Notes: a model not told the origin generated them from the letters alone. 37,131 nt of DNA from Chloroflexota bacterium (GCA_028873975.1 JAPPMO010000084.1:1-37131); one strand, 5' to 3'. Shown: positions 1-8,642, counted from the stretch's first letter. Translations and numbers: made by a program.

Positions 1-221
1 CAGAGTTCGAGGCGCAGTGGTATCAAAACCCTCCCTCAAATTCTGGGAAAAAGTGTCCAGTTTTGGTGAACCACTACATTTCGCTGAAACGCCCGCTGGA
101 AATATCCCCAATTTTGGCAAAACGAAGCAGTATCGGACAAGCCTTACAGATCGTTGCTTTAGCGAAATTTGCATTTCTTTCTTGGACTTACTGAGAAATA
201 CAAAAGATCATTTCTATTTGC

Positions 222-242
222 GGGCGTTTCAACGAAACGCCC
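222..242. repeat. Palindromic hairpin GGGCGTTTC-AAC-GAAACGCCC
   Basis: The two 9-nt arms are perfectly complementary with a 3-nt loop. A half-arm (GAAACGCCCGC) recurs at 86-96. No T-run follows, so it is not a typical intrinsic terminator. It looks like a REP-like dispersed palindrome. Confidence 0.55.
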
Positions 243-304
243 CTACATCGCCTCCCTTTGGCAGGCAAGAGCTTAAATCTGTGCTGCCGGTCAGTATCGG
301 CGCT

Positions 305-373
305 CAGTGTCTACGCGACCTACGCGATCCTCGGTGTCCTCGGTGCTTAGAAAAATCTGGCGCGATTGCCCGG
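305..373. repeat. Right end of dispersed CACCGAGG-type repeat unit
   Basis: This sequence closely matches 26022-26083. Both read GTGTCTACGCGACC, then CCTCGGTGTCCTCGGTG, then TTAGAAAAATCTG, and end in GCGATTGCCC. The left half of the unit is not recognisable in this window, so this copy is partial or diverged. See the intact units at 8708, 14314 and 25832. Confidence 0.6.
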
Positions 374-490
374 TAGAGGATATAAGTACATTTGACCCAA
401 CAAACTGCATTGCGGGAAAATCTATCCGTAAACGCTCCACAATCGCATCCAGACCTAGATTTCAGAATAGATTTCAGAATGAGAAATATC

Positions 491-1615
491 ATGAAAATCA
501 CCCAGATCATTTGCCAGGTTTTGCGTTTGGAGACTGTCGAGGCGAAGACAGCCGGCACGCAGGATACCTTGCTCATTCGCGTCCGAACCGATAGCGGATT
601 GGAAGGAATCGGCGAAGTCGATTCCTCCCCGGAAGTCGCCAAAGCTGTTATCGATGCGCCCTTCAGCCACAACATCGCCTGCGGATTACGAGAAATGCTC
701 ATTGGCGAAAACCCGTTGGATACCAGGCGGCTTTGGGAAAAGATGTACCGGGGGACGATGTATTATGGCAGGCGCGCGGTTGTGATAACCGCGATGGCGG
801 GCATTGATCTTGCCCTGTGGGATCTCAAGGGCAAGCACTTTGCTGTACCTGTGCATCAGTTGCTGGGCGGCAAGCAGCACGATCAGATCAAAGCCTATGC
901 CTCGATCCTCTTCGGGCGAGATGGCGCCGAAACCCGGGATATCGGCCAACGCTGGACCGACTTCGGTTACAAAGCGGTAAAGTTTGGCTGGGAGCCAATG
1001 GGCCAATCGGAAGCCCTGGACATCGAGTTGGCGCGCGGCGCGCGAGAAGGAATTGGTTCCGACGCCGACTTGCTGATTGATGCCGGCTGCGTATATGACG
1101 CGCGCACAGCGCTGCGCCGAGCGCACAGTTACAGCGAGTACGGCATCGGCTGGCTGGAGGAGCCGCTTGAGCAGGATGACATCGAAGGCTACGTCTGGCT
1201 GCGCGACCGTTCCCCGGTGCCAATCGCCGGCGGAGAGGGTGAATGCGGACGCGCGGCTTTCAAGCCCTGGATTGACCGGCGCGCCCTGGATATTTATCAG
1301 ATCGATCTGGCTCGCTGTGGCTTCACCGACGGCCTATACATTGGCGAGCGCGTGGAAGAAAACGGGGGTTTGCTGGTCAACCACTGTTACAAGACGCCCA
1401 TAAGCGTCGCGGCATGCTTGCACTGGCTGTGCTTGTTCAAGCGAGCCTTTCTTTTTGAAGACTCCGTGGAAGATTCGCCGCTGCGCCAGGACCTGACGCA
1501 GGAGAAGATGGGAGCGGAAAACGGCTTTATCCAGGTGCCGGATCGACCGGGGCTTGGAGTCACGCTCAACGAAGAATTGGTCGCCGAGCTGCTGGTTGCC
1601 GAATCCGGCGCATGA
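491..1615 (+). CDS. Mandelate racemase/muconate lactonizing enzyme family dehydratase
   Basis: The 374-aa product has the two-domain enolase-superfamily layout: an N-terminal capping domain (about 1-125) and a TIM barrel. Visible catalytic elements are K164 (KAVKFGW), metal ligands D197 (LLIDAG), E223/E224 (WLEEPL) and E249 (GGEGECG), and a barrel histidine H298 (VNHCYKTP). A Lys and His acid/base pair places it in the mandelate racemase subgroup, whose members mostly dehydrate or epimerise sugar acids. The exact substrate cannot be read from sequence. ATG 491 is preferred because family members begin MKIT; ATG 479 (MRNIMKIT) is also possible, and neither has a strong Shine-Dalgarno. It converges on the minus-strand operon that carries another COG4948 member, so it may feed the same pathway, but that is inference. 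Confidence 0.85.
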   Translation: MKITQIICQVLRLETVEAKTAGTQDTLLIRVRTDSGLEGIGEVDSSPEVAKAVIDAPFSHNIACGLREMLIGENPLDTRRLWEKMYRGTMYYGRRAVVITAMAGIDLALWDLKGKHFAVPVHQLLGGKQHDQIKAYASILFGRDGAETRDIGQRWTDFGYKAVKFGWEPMGQSEALDIELARGAREGIGSDADLLIDAGCVYDARTALRRAHSYSEYGIGWLEEPLEQDDIEGYVWLRDRSPVPIAGGEGECGRAAFKPWIDRRALDIYQIDLARCGFTDGLYIGERVEENGGLLVNHCYKTPISVAACLHWLCLFKRAFLFEDSVEDSPLRQDLTQEKMGAENGFIQVPDRPGLGVTLNEELVAELLVAESGA

Positions 1616-1726
1616 AGCATATTAGCTTAGACTGATCTGCGGCTTCCGGCGCCGGACAATTCTGAAGGCTTTATTCCGATTTTTCGCTGTAATGCAGTCA
1701 TGCCTCGCTTGAGCGACTCTCTTGCG

Positions 1727-2488
1727 TCAATAGGTCGCTCGTCCGCCGGAAAGGTCGAAGATGGCGCCCGTGCTGAATGATGCCTCGGGGGATACGATCC
1801 AGCAGGCGAAGGCTGCTGCTTCGTCAATTGTGCCCAGCCTGCCCATCGGGATCTTATCGGTTAAATGGCTCAGTTTATCGGGATCAAGCGATTGCGCGAG
1901 CGGCGTGGAGATCATGGCCGGCGCCAGGGCGTTAATCGTGATATGTGTATGGGCATACTCTTTGCCGACAGCTTTGGTCAGGCCGATCACCCCGGCTTTG
2001 GATGTCGAGTAGCCGGCCATGCCCGGATTGCCTTCTTTGCCGGAAATCGACGCCAAGAGCAAGATTCTGCCATATCCAGTTCTCAACATCGCGTTTATGG
2101 CATATTTTGTCACGATGAAAGAGCCCACCAGGTTGACATCGAGGACCTCCCGGAAGGAAGACAGATCGTAGTCGGCAATGTTGGCAGCGCTGGGACCGAC
2201 GATACCGGCGCAGTTGACCACGGCATCCAGTTTGCCGTGCCGCGCGACTGCCTTTTCCATGAGATCGCGCGCATCAACTTCTTTCGTGACATCCATGACT
2301 GTCCGCCACAAGCTGCCGGGCGCCTCGCCAATTGTCCCGTGCGCCGCATCCAGCGCAGCTTGGTCGATATCAGCCATGATCACTGTGCCGCCCTCAAGCG
2401 CGATGCGCCGGCTGATGCCCAAGCCAATGCCGCTTCCTGCGCCGGTAACTACAGCGACTTGGTCCTTGAATCTATTTGGAATTATCAT
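1727..2488 (-). CDS. SDR family NAD(P)-dependent oxidoreductase
   Basis: This is a classical short-chain dehydrogenase of 253 aa. It has the cofactor motif TGAGSGIG (T15-G22), the NCAG motif (92-95) and the catalytic triad S147, Y160 and K164 (YSTSK). D40 at the end of beta-2 (VIMADID) suggests NAD rather than NADP. It would oxidise or reduce a hydroxyl/keto group on a small substrate. It is the last gene of a four-gene minus-strand operon, 69 nt after the enolase paralogue. Its stop codon lies in the loop of a 7-bp inverted repeat (1711-1717/1734-1740). The C-terminus is short (LSGGRATY). Family assignment is secure; the substrate is unknown. Confidence 0.9.
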   Translation of the reverse strand: MIIPNRFKDQVAVVTGAGSGIGLGISRRIALEGGTVIMADIDQAALDAAHGTIGEAPGSLWRTVMDVTKEVDARDLMEKAVARHGKLDAVVNCAGIVGPSAANIADYDLSSFREVLDVNLVGSFIVTKYAINAMLRTGYGRILLLASISGKEGNPGMAGYSTSKAGVIGLTKAVGKEYAHTHITINALAPAMISTPLAQSLDPDKLSHLTDKIPMGRLGTIDEAAAFACWIVSPEASFSTGAIFDLSGGRATY

Positions 2489-2557
2489 CTGAATTTAGCG
2501 ATTCCCTCGTTATCAATTGCTCAGCGGGGTTTGGCAATACTCTAACTTTAAGCGCAG

Positions 2558-3808
2558 CTAGAAGGTCAAGCGGGCGTAATGCTCCAATTCGAGCAAACGG
2601 TTGTACTTGGCCAGCCGCTCCGACTGCGTGATTGAACCGACCTTGATGTAGTCGCCCGCCCAACCGACCGCCAAATCTGCCAGCCAGTCGTCTTCGGTCT
2701 CGCCGCTGCGCGCGCTGAGGACCACATGCCATCCCGCCGCTCTCGCCAGGCGAAGCGCTTCAGCCGCTTCGCTGAGTGTAGCAATTTGATTGACCTTTAG
2801 CAGCAGGCTATCCGCAGCTTTTTCTGCGATCGCGCGCCGGATGCGCGCGGGGTTGGTACATAGCAGATCGTCGCCCAATACCATCACGTGACCACGCAAG
2901 CGCTGATGGAGCGTAGACCAGCCAGCCCAATCGGCTTCGTCCAGGCCGTCTTCGATACTGACAATGGGGAAATCGCGGCGCCATTCGTCGATACGATCCA
3001 CCATGCCCGCGCTGTCCAGCCGTTCGCCGTCCAAATGATACGCTCCGTCTTTGTAGAAGTGCGACGCAGCCACATCGACTGTCAGGACGACATCGTCAGA
3101 CGGCGCATAGCCGGCGGCCTCGATCGCCCTCACCGCTTCGACAAACATCTCTCGCGAAGAGGCGAAGGGCGGCGCCAAGCCGCCTTCGTCGGCGGTCAAG
3201 AGCCGCATGCCGTATTTCTTGAGCAGGCGCGTTCCAGCAGAGCGAAATACGTCCGAAACGACGGCAAGCGTCTCGCTCATTGTAATGGCGCCGGGCAGGA
3301 CGACCTGTACGTCCTGAATGGCGACTTGCCCGCCGGCATGCAGACCGCCGCTATAGAGATTGATCATCGGCCGCGGCAGGCGCGGGACTGTTCCGGCGAT
3401 ATCGGCAAACTGCCGGTACAGCGCCACTCCGCGCTGCGCCGCCTGGGCGCGGGCAAATGCCAGCGAGACGCTCAGGATGGCGTTGGCGCCCAGACGTGAT
3501 TTCTTATCACTGCCATCCAGGTCAACAAGGCAGCGGTCGAGCGCTTGCTGAGACGCGAAGACACCCCCGGCGATGGCGCGGTTGATTTCTTGGCTAACGT
3601 TTTCAGCCGCTTTCAAGCAGCCCAAGCCCGCGTAGCGCGCTGGGTCCCGGTCGCGGAGTTCATGCGCCTCGGCCGACCCGGTGGAGGCGCCCGAAGGCAG
3701 CGATGCCCGCCCGAAGCTGCCGTCGCTCAATTCGCAGTTGGCTAGCAGCGTGGGGCGTCCGCGGCTGTCCAGAATTTCGATGGCGGAGACGCTTTTAATC
3801 CGACTCAT
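2558..3808 (-). CDS. Divergent enolase paralogue (enolase-like phospho-acid dehydratase)
   Basis: The 416-aa protein aligns along its whole length with bacterial enolase. Retained residues are the loop SGAS (39-42), H157, E208 (DEGG), metal ligands D245, E286 and D313, catalytic base K338 (LLKVNQ), R367-S368 and K389. Two normally invariant substrate-side residues differ. The HRSGE histidine is A366 (SARSGETED), and the QE pair reads Q165-D166. The SEFYKDG element reads SHFYKDG, and the usual C-terminal tail of about 15 residues is absent. Phosphate-site residues are kept, so a phosphorylated substrate is likely, but perhaps not 2-phosphoglycerate. ATG 3808 starts at the conserved [16 protein letters not shown] and overlaps the kinase stop by 14 nt, implying coupled translation. 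It could still be a slow true enolase; no second enolase gene is visible here to decide. Confidence 0.85.
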   Translation of the reverse strand: MSRIKSVSAIEILDSRGRPTLLANCELSDGSFGRASLPSGASTGSAEAHELRDRDPARYAGLGCLKAAENVSQEINRAIAGGVFASQQALDRCLVDLDGSDKKSRLGANAILSVSLAFARAQAAQRGVALYRQFADIAGTVPRLPRPMINLYSGGLHAGGQVAIQDVQVVLPGAITMSETLAVVSDVFRSAGTRLLKKYGMRLLTADEGGLAPPFASSREMFVEAVRAIEAAGYAPSDDVVLTVDVAASHFYKDGAYHLDGERLDSAGMVDRIDEWRRDFPIVSIEDGLDEADWAGWSTLHQRLRGHVMVLGDDLLCTNPARIRRAIAEKAADSLLLKVNQIATLSEAAEALRLARAAGWHVVLSARSGETEDDWLADLAVGWAGDYIKVGSITQSERLAKYNRLLELEHYARLTF

Positions 3809-4838
3809 TATGGCAGTCCAAACAGGCTCGAAAAGCATCTATCAACTCAGGTATGGTAGCGATTTCCCGTTGGAGCAGTTCCAGGACGATCCTTTTTTGT
3901 CGGCCGCGGTGGTCGGCGTCCAAGTATTCCAGGGGCGACCTGCCGGCCACGCGCGCCAGCAGGCAAGCCAAGCTGTGCGCGACGGCGGAGGACCCCATCT
4001 CTTTGGCAAGTCCCGCGTCAAGATCTGCGGCATAAGCGCGCCAATACTCGGCCGCCATCTCAATGAAGCGCCGCCGATGCGCCCGCAGAAAATGCGCTTT
4101 GCTCAAGAAATGCGTCATGGAGAAGCCGATATCAAAGGCTGGGTCGCCAAAATGAATGACTTCAAAGTCCAGGATAACCAGTTTGCCCTGATTGATCAGT
4201 ACGTTTTTCGGGCTGTAATCACCGTGCGCCAGCGCGAATCTGCGCTTGCGGGTGTCATTGATCAGATCTTCGAGAAAGGCTCGCGCCCGGGGAACCTGCG
4301 TCGCGGTATAGGCATAGTAGGGTTCCAGCCGCAGTTCTTCAAAAAAGCGGACTTCGGCGAATGCGCTCCCGATTTGCGGATCGACTAGAGCGGCGTTGTG
4401 GATCTTTGCCAGCAATCGCCCGAACTCGCGCGCCAGCTCGACGCGGGTTTCTCCCCCCAGCAGCAGCGTTTTCCAATTTTCATGCGGGTGCGGAATGGCG
4501 GACATCGCCAGGATTTGATGTCCTTCGTCCAGGAAGACAAGCTCGGGCACATGACCTGTGATGAGTTTACTCAAGCAGCTCAAGCCCGCCGCCTCGCGCT
4601 GAATGCGCTCCGGGGCGCTGAACCAATCGACTTGTACGCGCAGCTTCGACAAGGCTTGTTTCATGACCCAGTCGGGTTTGTGGTCGAATTGAACCCATAC
4701 GGTGCGGTTGGAGACACCGCCTTTAAGCGCCGTGAATCGGGGTCGATCGCTCGCGTCGATGCGGTCGTTTTGCCGCAAGTAACGCAGCAACTGAGCCGGA
4801 TCCTCGATGTTCAGGTCGTCCACCACAGCAAATGTCAA
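3795..4838 (-). CDS. APH/choline-kinase-fold phosphotransferase
   Basis: The 347-aa protein is an aminoglycoside-phosphotransferase-like small-molecule kinase. K60 (WVMKQA) and E82 fit the ATP-binding lysine/glutamate pair. The catalytic loop is H205-G-D207 with N212, and the metal-binding D224-F-E226 follows (VILDFEVI), then GDPAFDIG. This arrangement resembles methylthioribose kinase and related sugar/alcohol kinases more than antibiotic-resistance enzymes, and the context is metabolic. Its start overlaps the upstream stop by 4 nt (ATGA) and its end overlaps the enolase-like gene by 14 nt. I infer that it phosphorylates the substrate handled by the enolase paralogue. Confidence 0.85.
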   Translation of the reverse strand: MTFAVVDDLNIEDPAQLLRYLRQNDRIDASDRPRFTALKGGVSNRTVWVQFDHKPDWVMKQALSKLRVQVDWFSAPERIQREAAGLSCLSKLITGHVPELVFLDEGHQILAMSAIPHPHENWKTLLLGGETRVELAREFGRLLAKIHNAALVDPQIGSAFAEVRFFEELRLEPYYAYTATQVPRARAFLEDLINDTRKRRFALAHGDYSPKNVLINQGKLVILDFEVIHFGDPAFDIGFSMTHFLSKAHFLRAHRRRFIEMAAEYWRAYAADLDAGLAKEMGSSAVAHSLACLLARVAGRSPLEYLDADHRGRQKRIVLELLQREIATIPELIDAFRACLDCHNESD

Positions 4839-5938
4839 TGTACATCGACGAGGCGCGCGCCGATGACGTCCCTCCGCGGCTTGATGCCCAATCCCGGCGC
4901 GCTTGACGCGGACATGCGACCGGCATCGCGCTGTGGGGCGCCATCGGCCGTACTGACCGTAACATAGCTGTTGAAATCGGTCGCGGTGAACAGAAACTCG
5001 CCCGGCGTGCTATGCGCCAGATGCGCGATGGCGGCGGTGGTAATATCGCCGCCCCAGCTGTCTTCTATAGTCATGGCGACGCCCATTGACAGGCATAGAT
5101 CCCTTGCCAGCCGCGCTTTGGTCAAGCCGCCGAATTTGCTGATCTTGATATTCACGACATCCATGGCGTGGTCGGCATGGCCGCGCAAGAGCATATCGAT
5201 ATCGTTGACCACCTCGTCCAGGACAAATGGATGAGAGGTTCGCTGGCGAATCGAGAGACATTCTTCATAAGTCAAGCAGGGCTGCTCGATGTAGACATCG
5301 ACATCATCAACTGCTCGAACGACCCTTGCCGCCTCGTGCATGAGCCAGCCGGTATTGGCATCGGCGATGAGCTTGTCGCTGGGCGCCAGCAGATCGGAAA
5401 CCAGGCGGATTCGTTCGATGTCCAGTTGTGGATCGGCGCCCACTTTCAATTGAAAACGGCGATATCCCTCGTCGCGGTATCCAGCCACTTTCGCCGCCAT
5501 TTCCTCGGGCGACTCTTGCGAAATAGCGCGGTAGAGGACAAAGTCGTCGCCGCAGCGGCCGCCGAGCAATTCGCATACGGGCAAGCCGGCGACTTGACCC
5601 AGGATATCCCAGCAAGCCATGTCAATGCCCGACTTCACGTAGGGATGGCCCTTGAGAGCGGCGTCCATGCGCCGATTCAGGACATCGAGCTGCCTGGGGT
5701 CGCTGCCCAGCAGATGGGGAGCGAGTTCCTTGATGCCGGCGCGCACCCCTTCGGCATAGGCGGGCAGATAAAATGGACCCAGCGGGCAAACCTCGCCGTA
5801 GCCGCTCATGCCATTGTCCGTTTCGACTTCGACTATCGTGCTGTCGAAGACTTCGACGGATTTGCCACCGGACCATTTGTAGCTGCCTTCGTGCAAGGGA
5901 AGATCAACCTGATAGGCGGCGATTCGTGTGATTATCAT
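4835..5938 (-). CDS. Enolase-superfamily enzyme, HpbD/cis-3-hydroxyproline dehydratase-like
   Basis: The 367-aa protein is a COG4948 member resembling hydroxyproline-betaine epimerase/cis-3-hydroxy-L-proline dehydratase. It begins [15 protein letters not shown], and the capping domain holds [16 protein letters not shown] (100-115). Catalytic K165 lies on beta-2 (RFQLKVG) and K265 on beta-6 (NIKISKFGG), with metal ligands D193, E218 and D241. Opposed lysines are the muconate-lactonizing subgroup arrangement used for racemisation, epimerisation or syn-dehydration. It is the first intact gene of the operon and is coupled to the kinase by ATGA. Substrate assignment to hydroxyproline derivatives is only a family analogy. 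Confidence 0.85.
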   Translation of the reverse strand: MIITRIAAYQVDLPLHEGSYKWSGGKSVEVFDSTIVEVETDNGMSGYGEVCPLGPFYLPAYAEGVRAGIKELAPHLLGSDPRQLDVLNRRMDAALKGHPYVKSGIDMACWDILGQVAGLPVCELLGGRCGDDFVLYRAISQESPEEMAAKVAGYRDEGYRRFQLKVGADPQLDIERIRLVSDLLAPSDKLIADANTGWLMHEAARVVRAVDDVDVYIEQPCLTYEECLSIRQRTSHPFVLDEVVNDIDMLLRGHADHAMDVVNIKISKFGGLTKARLARDLCLSMGVAMTIEDSWGGDITTAAIAHLAHSTPGEFLFTATDFNSYVTVSTADGAPQRDAGRMSASSAPGLGIKPRRDVIGARLVDVH

Positions 5939-6006
5939 CGTTTTCGCTTCTTCCTCTCATAGATATCTGGCGCAGGGGCGACACTGTGAGTCGCCCGCGT
6001 TCTAAA

Positions 6007-6096
6007 TCAATCGGCGTAATGCGCCGATATGCCGCCGCCGATGACCGCTTCCGTCCCGGTGATGAATGCTGACTTGTCTTGCAGGCCTTCGCACAT
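6007..6096 (-). pseudogene. C-terminal remnant of an SDR dehydrogenase
   Basis: On the minus strand this reads DKSAFITGTEAVIGGGISAH followed by YAD and a stop. It is the typical C-terminus of a short-chain dehydrogenase (normally S-x-F-I-T-G-x-x-x-x-x-D-G-G). About 29 residues remain, and the frame hits a stop at 6160 with no SDR sequence upstream. The invariant D of DGG has become G. It is a different SDR from the intact one at 1727-2488. Its position directly upstream of the operon suggests it was once the leading gene, lost by deletion or by arrival of the neighbouring foreign-looking gene. Confidence 0.65.
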
Positions 6097-6226
6097 CGCG
6101 CATTCCGAAGGCTCATGATGGCTATGACGATACGTCGGCGCCGGTCTTGCTGGTTTACATTATTTTTCAACGGCAGATTACGCGGGCGGTCATGGCGACT
6201 GGATTTGGGGGGCGGTAGGAGCGATT

Positions 6227-7474
6227 TCAGGCGGCAGTTGAGTCGGACTGCTCGGCAAGCCAGTCCTTATCGACGAGAAGCACGTAGTCATCGTGTTCGG
6301 CGACGACAACATCCTTGTCTGCGAGCCTTTCTGCTATATGCGATTCCCACTCTGGCACGGAAACTCTAAGTCGCTCAATTGCCTCAACTTCTGCCTCGAT
6401 CCCCTCCAGTCGCCTATAATTCTCGATAAGTACGTCGGCCTTCGCGAGGGCTAGCAAATGCGGTGGAAGCGATTCGAAACTGGAACTATTCTTGGGCGAG
6501 AGGCGTTGCCGAATTGATAGTCTTTTTGCGGAAGCGTCAATGTCTTTAACAATGTCCGGATTCCAGAAGTCGTGACGATCAGCGAGTAAGATCTCTTGAA
6601 GAAGGAATGAGAGTTCGACGTCTCTGTCGCTTAGCCACTTGCGTATCCCGACATATCGCCACAAGTCCTCGTCGCTCACCGTCGGATGAAAGTAAATTGC
6701 GCGACTAGAACCAAGTAGTCTGTGAACAGCCGTTCGAGTCATCTCTCGATAGACTCCAAGTGCTTGACATAGATGCCTTTTCGCGTTAGGAAGATCATTG
6801 TTCTCGAGATAACAACGGATATGCACAGCGTCTACTTGCATAGCCTGAGAAAGATGCGCCAGTAGCAGATCGTTATCACCGGTTAATTCCAGGTCTCGTA
6901 CTTTGTCCAATAAAGGTCCGTGGGCTTGCCTCAATCTGTCTATGGCCTGAAGAGCATAGGAACGCTTGTTCTCAATGTCGCCCGCTTCGGCTGCGGTTGC
7001 CGCGTCCTGCGCTGCATCTAGCCCTGCTTGAAGATAGGCATTTTGATTACTCTGGAGTTCCTTGTATAGCCCTTCCAGTTGTCTCTCAATATCACTAAAA
7101 CGCTTTAGTATTACCGCCATCGAAACGGCAGAAACAGCTATGTTTACTACGCCAATGCCACCGACCACTCCCACGAGGTTAGTCAGAGCACTGAACTGCT
7201 GCATTATCTGGTAGTGCCGATTTGCGGCAACGACAGTGTCCAACGCACCGAAGGCCACACCAGTCAAGCTACCGCTACCGACATCAAGCAGAGATCGCAG
7301 AACTCCACTGGTCAAATTTGAATTGTCTGTGATCCGCGCGCCTTCGCGCAGCCACATGACAACCTGCTTGCTGCCGACATCTCGCACGACGCCGCCAACT
7401 CGCTCCAACTGACCGCTTGCCAAGCCTTGGGCTATTCTCAACGGCACCTCCAACGCGACTTCAATCTGTAGCAT
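6227..7474 (-). CDS. Hypothetical protein with hydrophobic segment and coiled coil
   Basis: The 415-aa product belongs to no family I can name. The N-terminus (MLQIEVALEVPLRIAQGLAS) and LERVGGVVRDVGSKQVV recall unnamed proteins I have seen in cyanobacteria and Chloroflexota. A hydrophobic Gly/Val-rich stretch at about 97-123 could be a transmembrane hairpin or pore segment. Residues 124-200 are a heptad-like Glu/Gln/Ala helix, and the rest is predicted helical and charged. ATG 7474 is preceded by a strong AAGGGAG. Base composition is visibly AT-richer than its neighbours and codon choice is less biased, suggesting recent transfer. It stands alone on the minus strand, divergent from the hydrolase at 7595. 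A defence or stress role is possible, but nothing in the sequence shows it. Confidence 0.75.
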   Translation of the reverse strand: MLQIEVALEVPLRIAQGLASGQLERVGGVVRDVGSKQVVMWLREGARITDNSNLTSGVLRSLLDVGSGSLTGVAFGALDTVVAANRHYQIMQQFSALTNLVGVVGGIGVVNIAVSAVSMAVILKRFSDIERQLEGLYKELQSNQNAYLQAGLDAAQDAATAAEAGDIENKRSYALQAIDRLRQAHGPLLDKVRDLELTGDNDLLLAHLSQAMQVDAVHIRCYLENNDLPNAKRHLCQALGVYREMTRTAVHRLLGSSRAIYFHPTVSDEDLWRYVGIRKWLSDRDVELSFLLQEILLADRHDFWNPDIVKDIDASAKRLSIRQRLSPKNSSSFESLPPHLLALAKADVLIENYRRLEGIEAEVEAIERLRVSVPEWESHIAERLADKDVVVAEHDDYVLLVDKDWLAEQSDSTAA

Positions 7475-7594
7475 CACTATCTCCCTTCGTTTCCTCAATA
7501 ATCTTACAAAGTTGTCATGTTTTTTCAACTGCGTTAATCTACATTCATCAAGCAATAGAGCTTTATCGCAAAACATTTGACAGGGAGTCACGCC

Positions 7595-8542
7595 ATGTCA
7601 TTCTACGACAAGCTAGACCCCGAAATCGCCCAGGCCATCGACGCTAACCCAGCCGAGCGCTACATCGCCATTGGCGATGATCCGCCCAAAGCGCGCGAGA
7701 TGACAATCGCGAGCAACCGCGAGATGCGCGCCAAGCTCCCGCCGACGGATGTGACAATTGAAGAAAGAACCATCCCCGGTCCCGGACCCGAGATTCCGAT
7801 TGTCATTTACCAGCCAACTGGTCCCGCGCCGCGCGGCGGATTGCTGTGGATGCACGGCGGCGGCTATATCGTGGGTGAAGCGCGCGATGATGCCCGCTGC
7901 ATTGAATTTGCCGAGTTTGTCGGCTGCACGGTTGTCTCGGTGGATTATCGCCTGGCGCCCGAATCGACCTACAAGGAAAGCATCGCAGACTGTTTCGCCG
8001 CGCTGAACTGGATGGCCGACAAGTGCGACGAATTGGGGATTGACGCCGAACGCATCGCCATTGGCGGCGGCAGCGCCGGCGGCGGCTTGACGGCTGGATT
8101 GGCGCTTTACAACCGTGATCACGGGGGGCCGGATCTGGCATACCAATTGATGATCTATCCCATGATCGACGACAGGCATGATACGCCGTCAGGACGTGAG
8201 GATACCTGTCCCACGACCTGGAATCGGGAGGTGTCCTTCAAAGCCTGGCGGATGTATCTGGGCGATGAATACGGCACTGATAATGTACCGCCGTATGCGG
8301 CGGCGGCGCGCGCGACGGACCTGACGGGGTTGCCGCCCGCGCTCGTTATTGTTGGCACGCAGGATTTGTTCCGCGATGAGAATATTGACTATGCGCAGCG
8401 ACTGATGGCGGCTGGCGTGCCAACCGACCTGCTTGTTTATGCCGGCATGTTTCACGGCGTGGAGATCCATGTCCCGGAGGCGACGCCCAGCAAGCGCATG
8501 CGCATGGGCTATCTGTCGGGCTTGAAGCGGGCCATCGGCTGA
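7595..8542 (+). CDS. Alpha/beta hydrolase, hormone-sensitive lipase (HSL/family IV) type
   Basis: The 315-aa esterase/lipase has the HSL oxyanion motif HGGGY (H87-Y91) and a nucleophile elbow G-G-S-A-G-G (S160). Aspartate in GTQDLFRDE and histidine in GMFHGVEIH complete the triad. It hydrolyses short- to medium-chain esters in the cytoplasm; no signal peptide is present. ATG 7595 has AGGGAG 7 nt upstream and is clearly better than TTG 7577. The gene is read divergently from the 415-aa hypothetical gene across 120 bp. Confidence 0.9.
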   Translation: MSFYDKLDPEIAQAIDANPAERYIAIGDDPPKAREMTIASNREMRAKLPPTDVTIEERTIPGPGPEIPIVIYQPTGPAPRGGLLWMHGGGYIVGEARDDARCIEFAEFVGCTVVSVDYRLAPESTYKESIADCFAALNWMADKCDELGIDAERIAIGGGSAGGGLTAGLALYNRDHGGPDLAYQLMIYPMIDDRHDTPSGREDTCPTTWNREVSFKAWRMYLGDEYGTDNVPPYAAAARATDLTGLPPALVIVGTQDLFRDENIDYAQRLMAAGVPTDLLVYAGMFHGVEIHVPEATPSKRMRMGYLSGLKRAIG

Positions 8543-8568
8543 TTTCCATGGCGTCGACAGCCGTCAAA

Positions 8569-8642
8569 TGACCCTGGAAGGACTCGAACCTTCAACCTAA
8601 CGATTAAGAGTCGCTTGCTCTGCCAAATTGAGCTACAGGGCC
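8569..8642 (-). tRNA. tRNA-Lys (anticodon CTT)
   Basis: The cloverleaf folds on the minus strand. The acceptor arm is GGCCCTG/CAGGGTC with one G-U wobble at the second pair, and the D arm is GCTC...GAGC. The anticodon arm is AGCGA-CTCTTAA-TCGTT, giving anticodon CTT. The T arm is GAAGG-TTCGAGT-CCTTC, and the discriminator is A. The 3' CCA is not encoded. Confidence 0.93.

Larger units (their letters stand above)
1..478. other. Intergenic leader without a gene
   Basis: I see no convincing coding sequence here. The stretch contains a 9-bp perfect hairpin (GGGCGTTTC / GAAACGCCC, 222-230 with 234-242, 3-nt loop), with a half copy of the same arm (GAAACGCCCGC) at 86-96. The right end of a dispersed repeat unit follows at about 305-373. 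Short open frames in this region have no recognisable domain and are read as spurious. Confidence 0.6.

Noticed and set aside
1645..1656. Palindrome TCCGGCGCCGGA as terminator of the plus-strand dehydratase gene
   Set aside because: It has almost no loop and is not followed by a T-run, so I cannot support a terminator call.
3795..4838. Aminoglycoside resistance gene
   Set aside because: The fold matches, but the gene is coupled to metabolic genes and resembles sugar/alcohol kinases. The sequence gives no support for antibiotic specificity.
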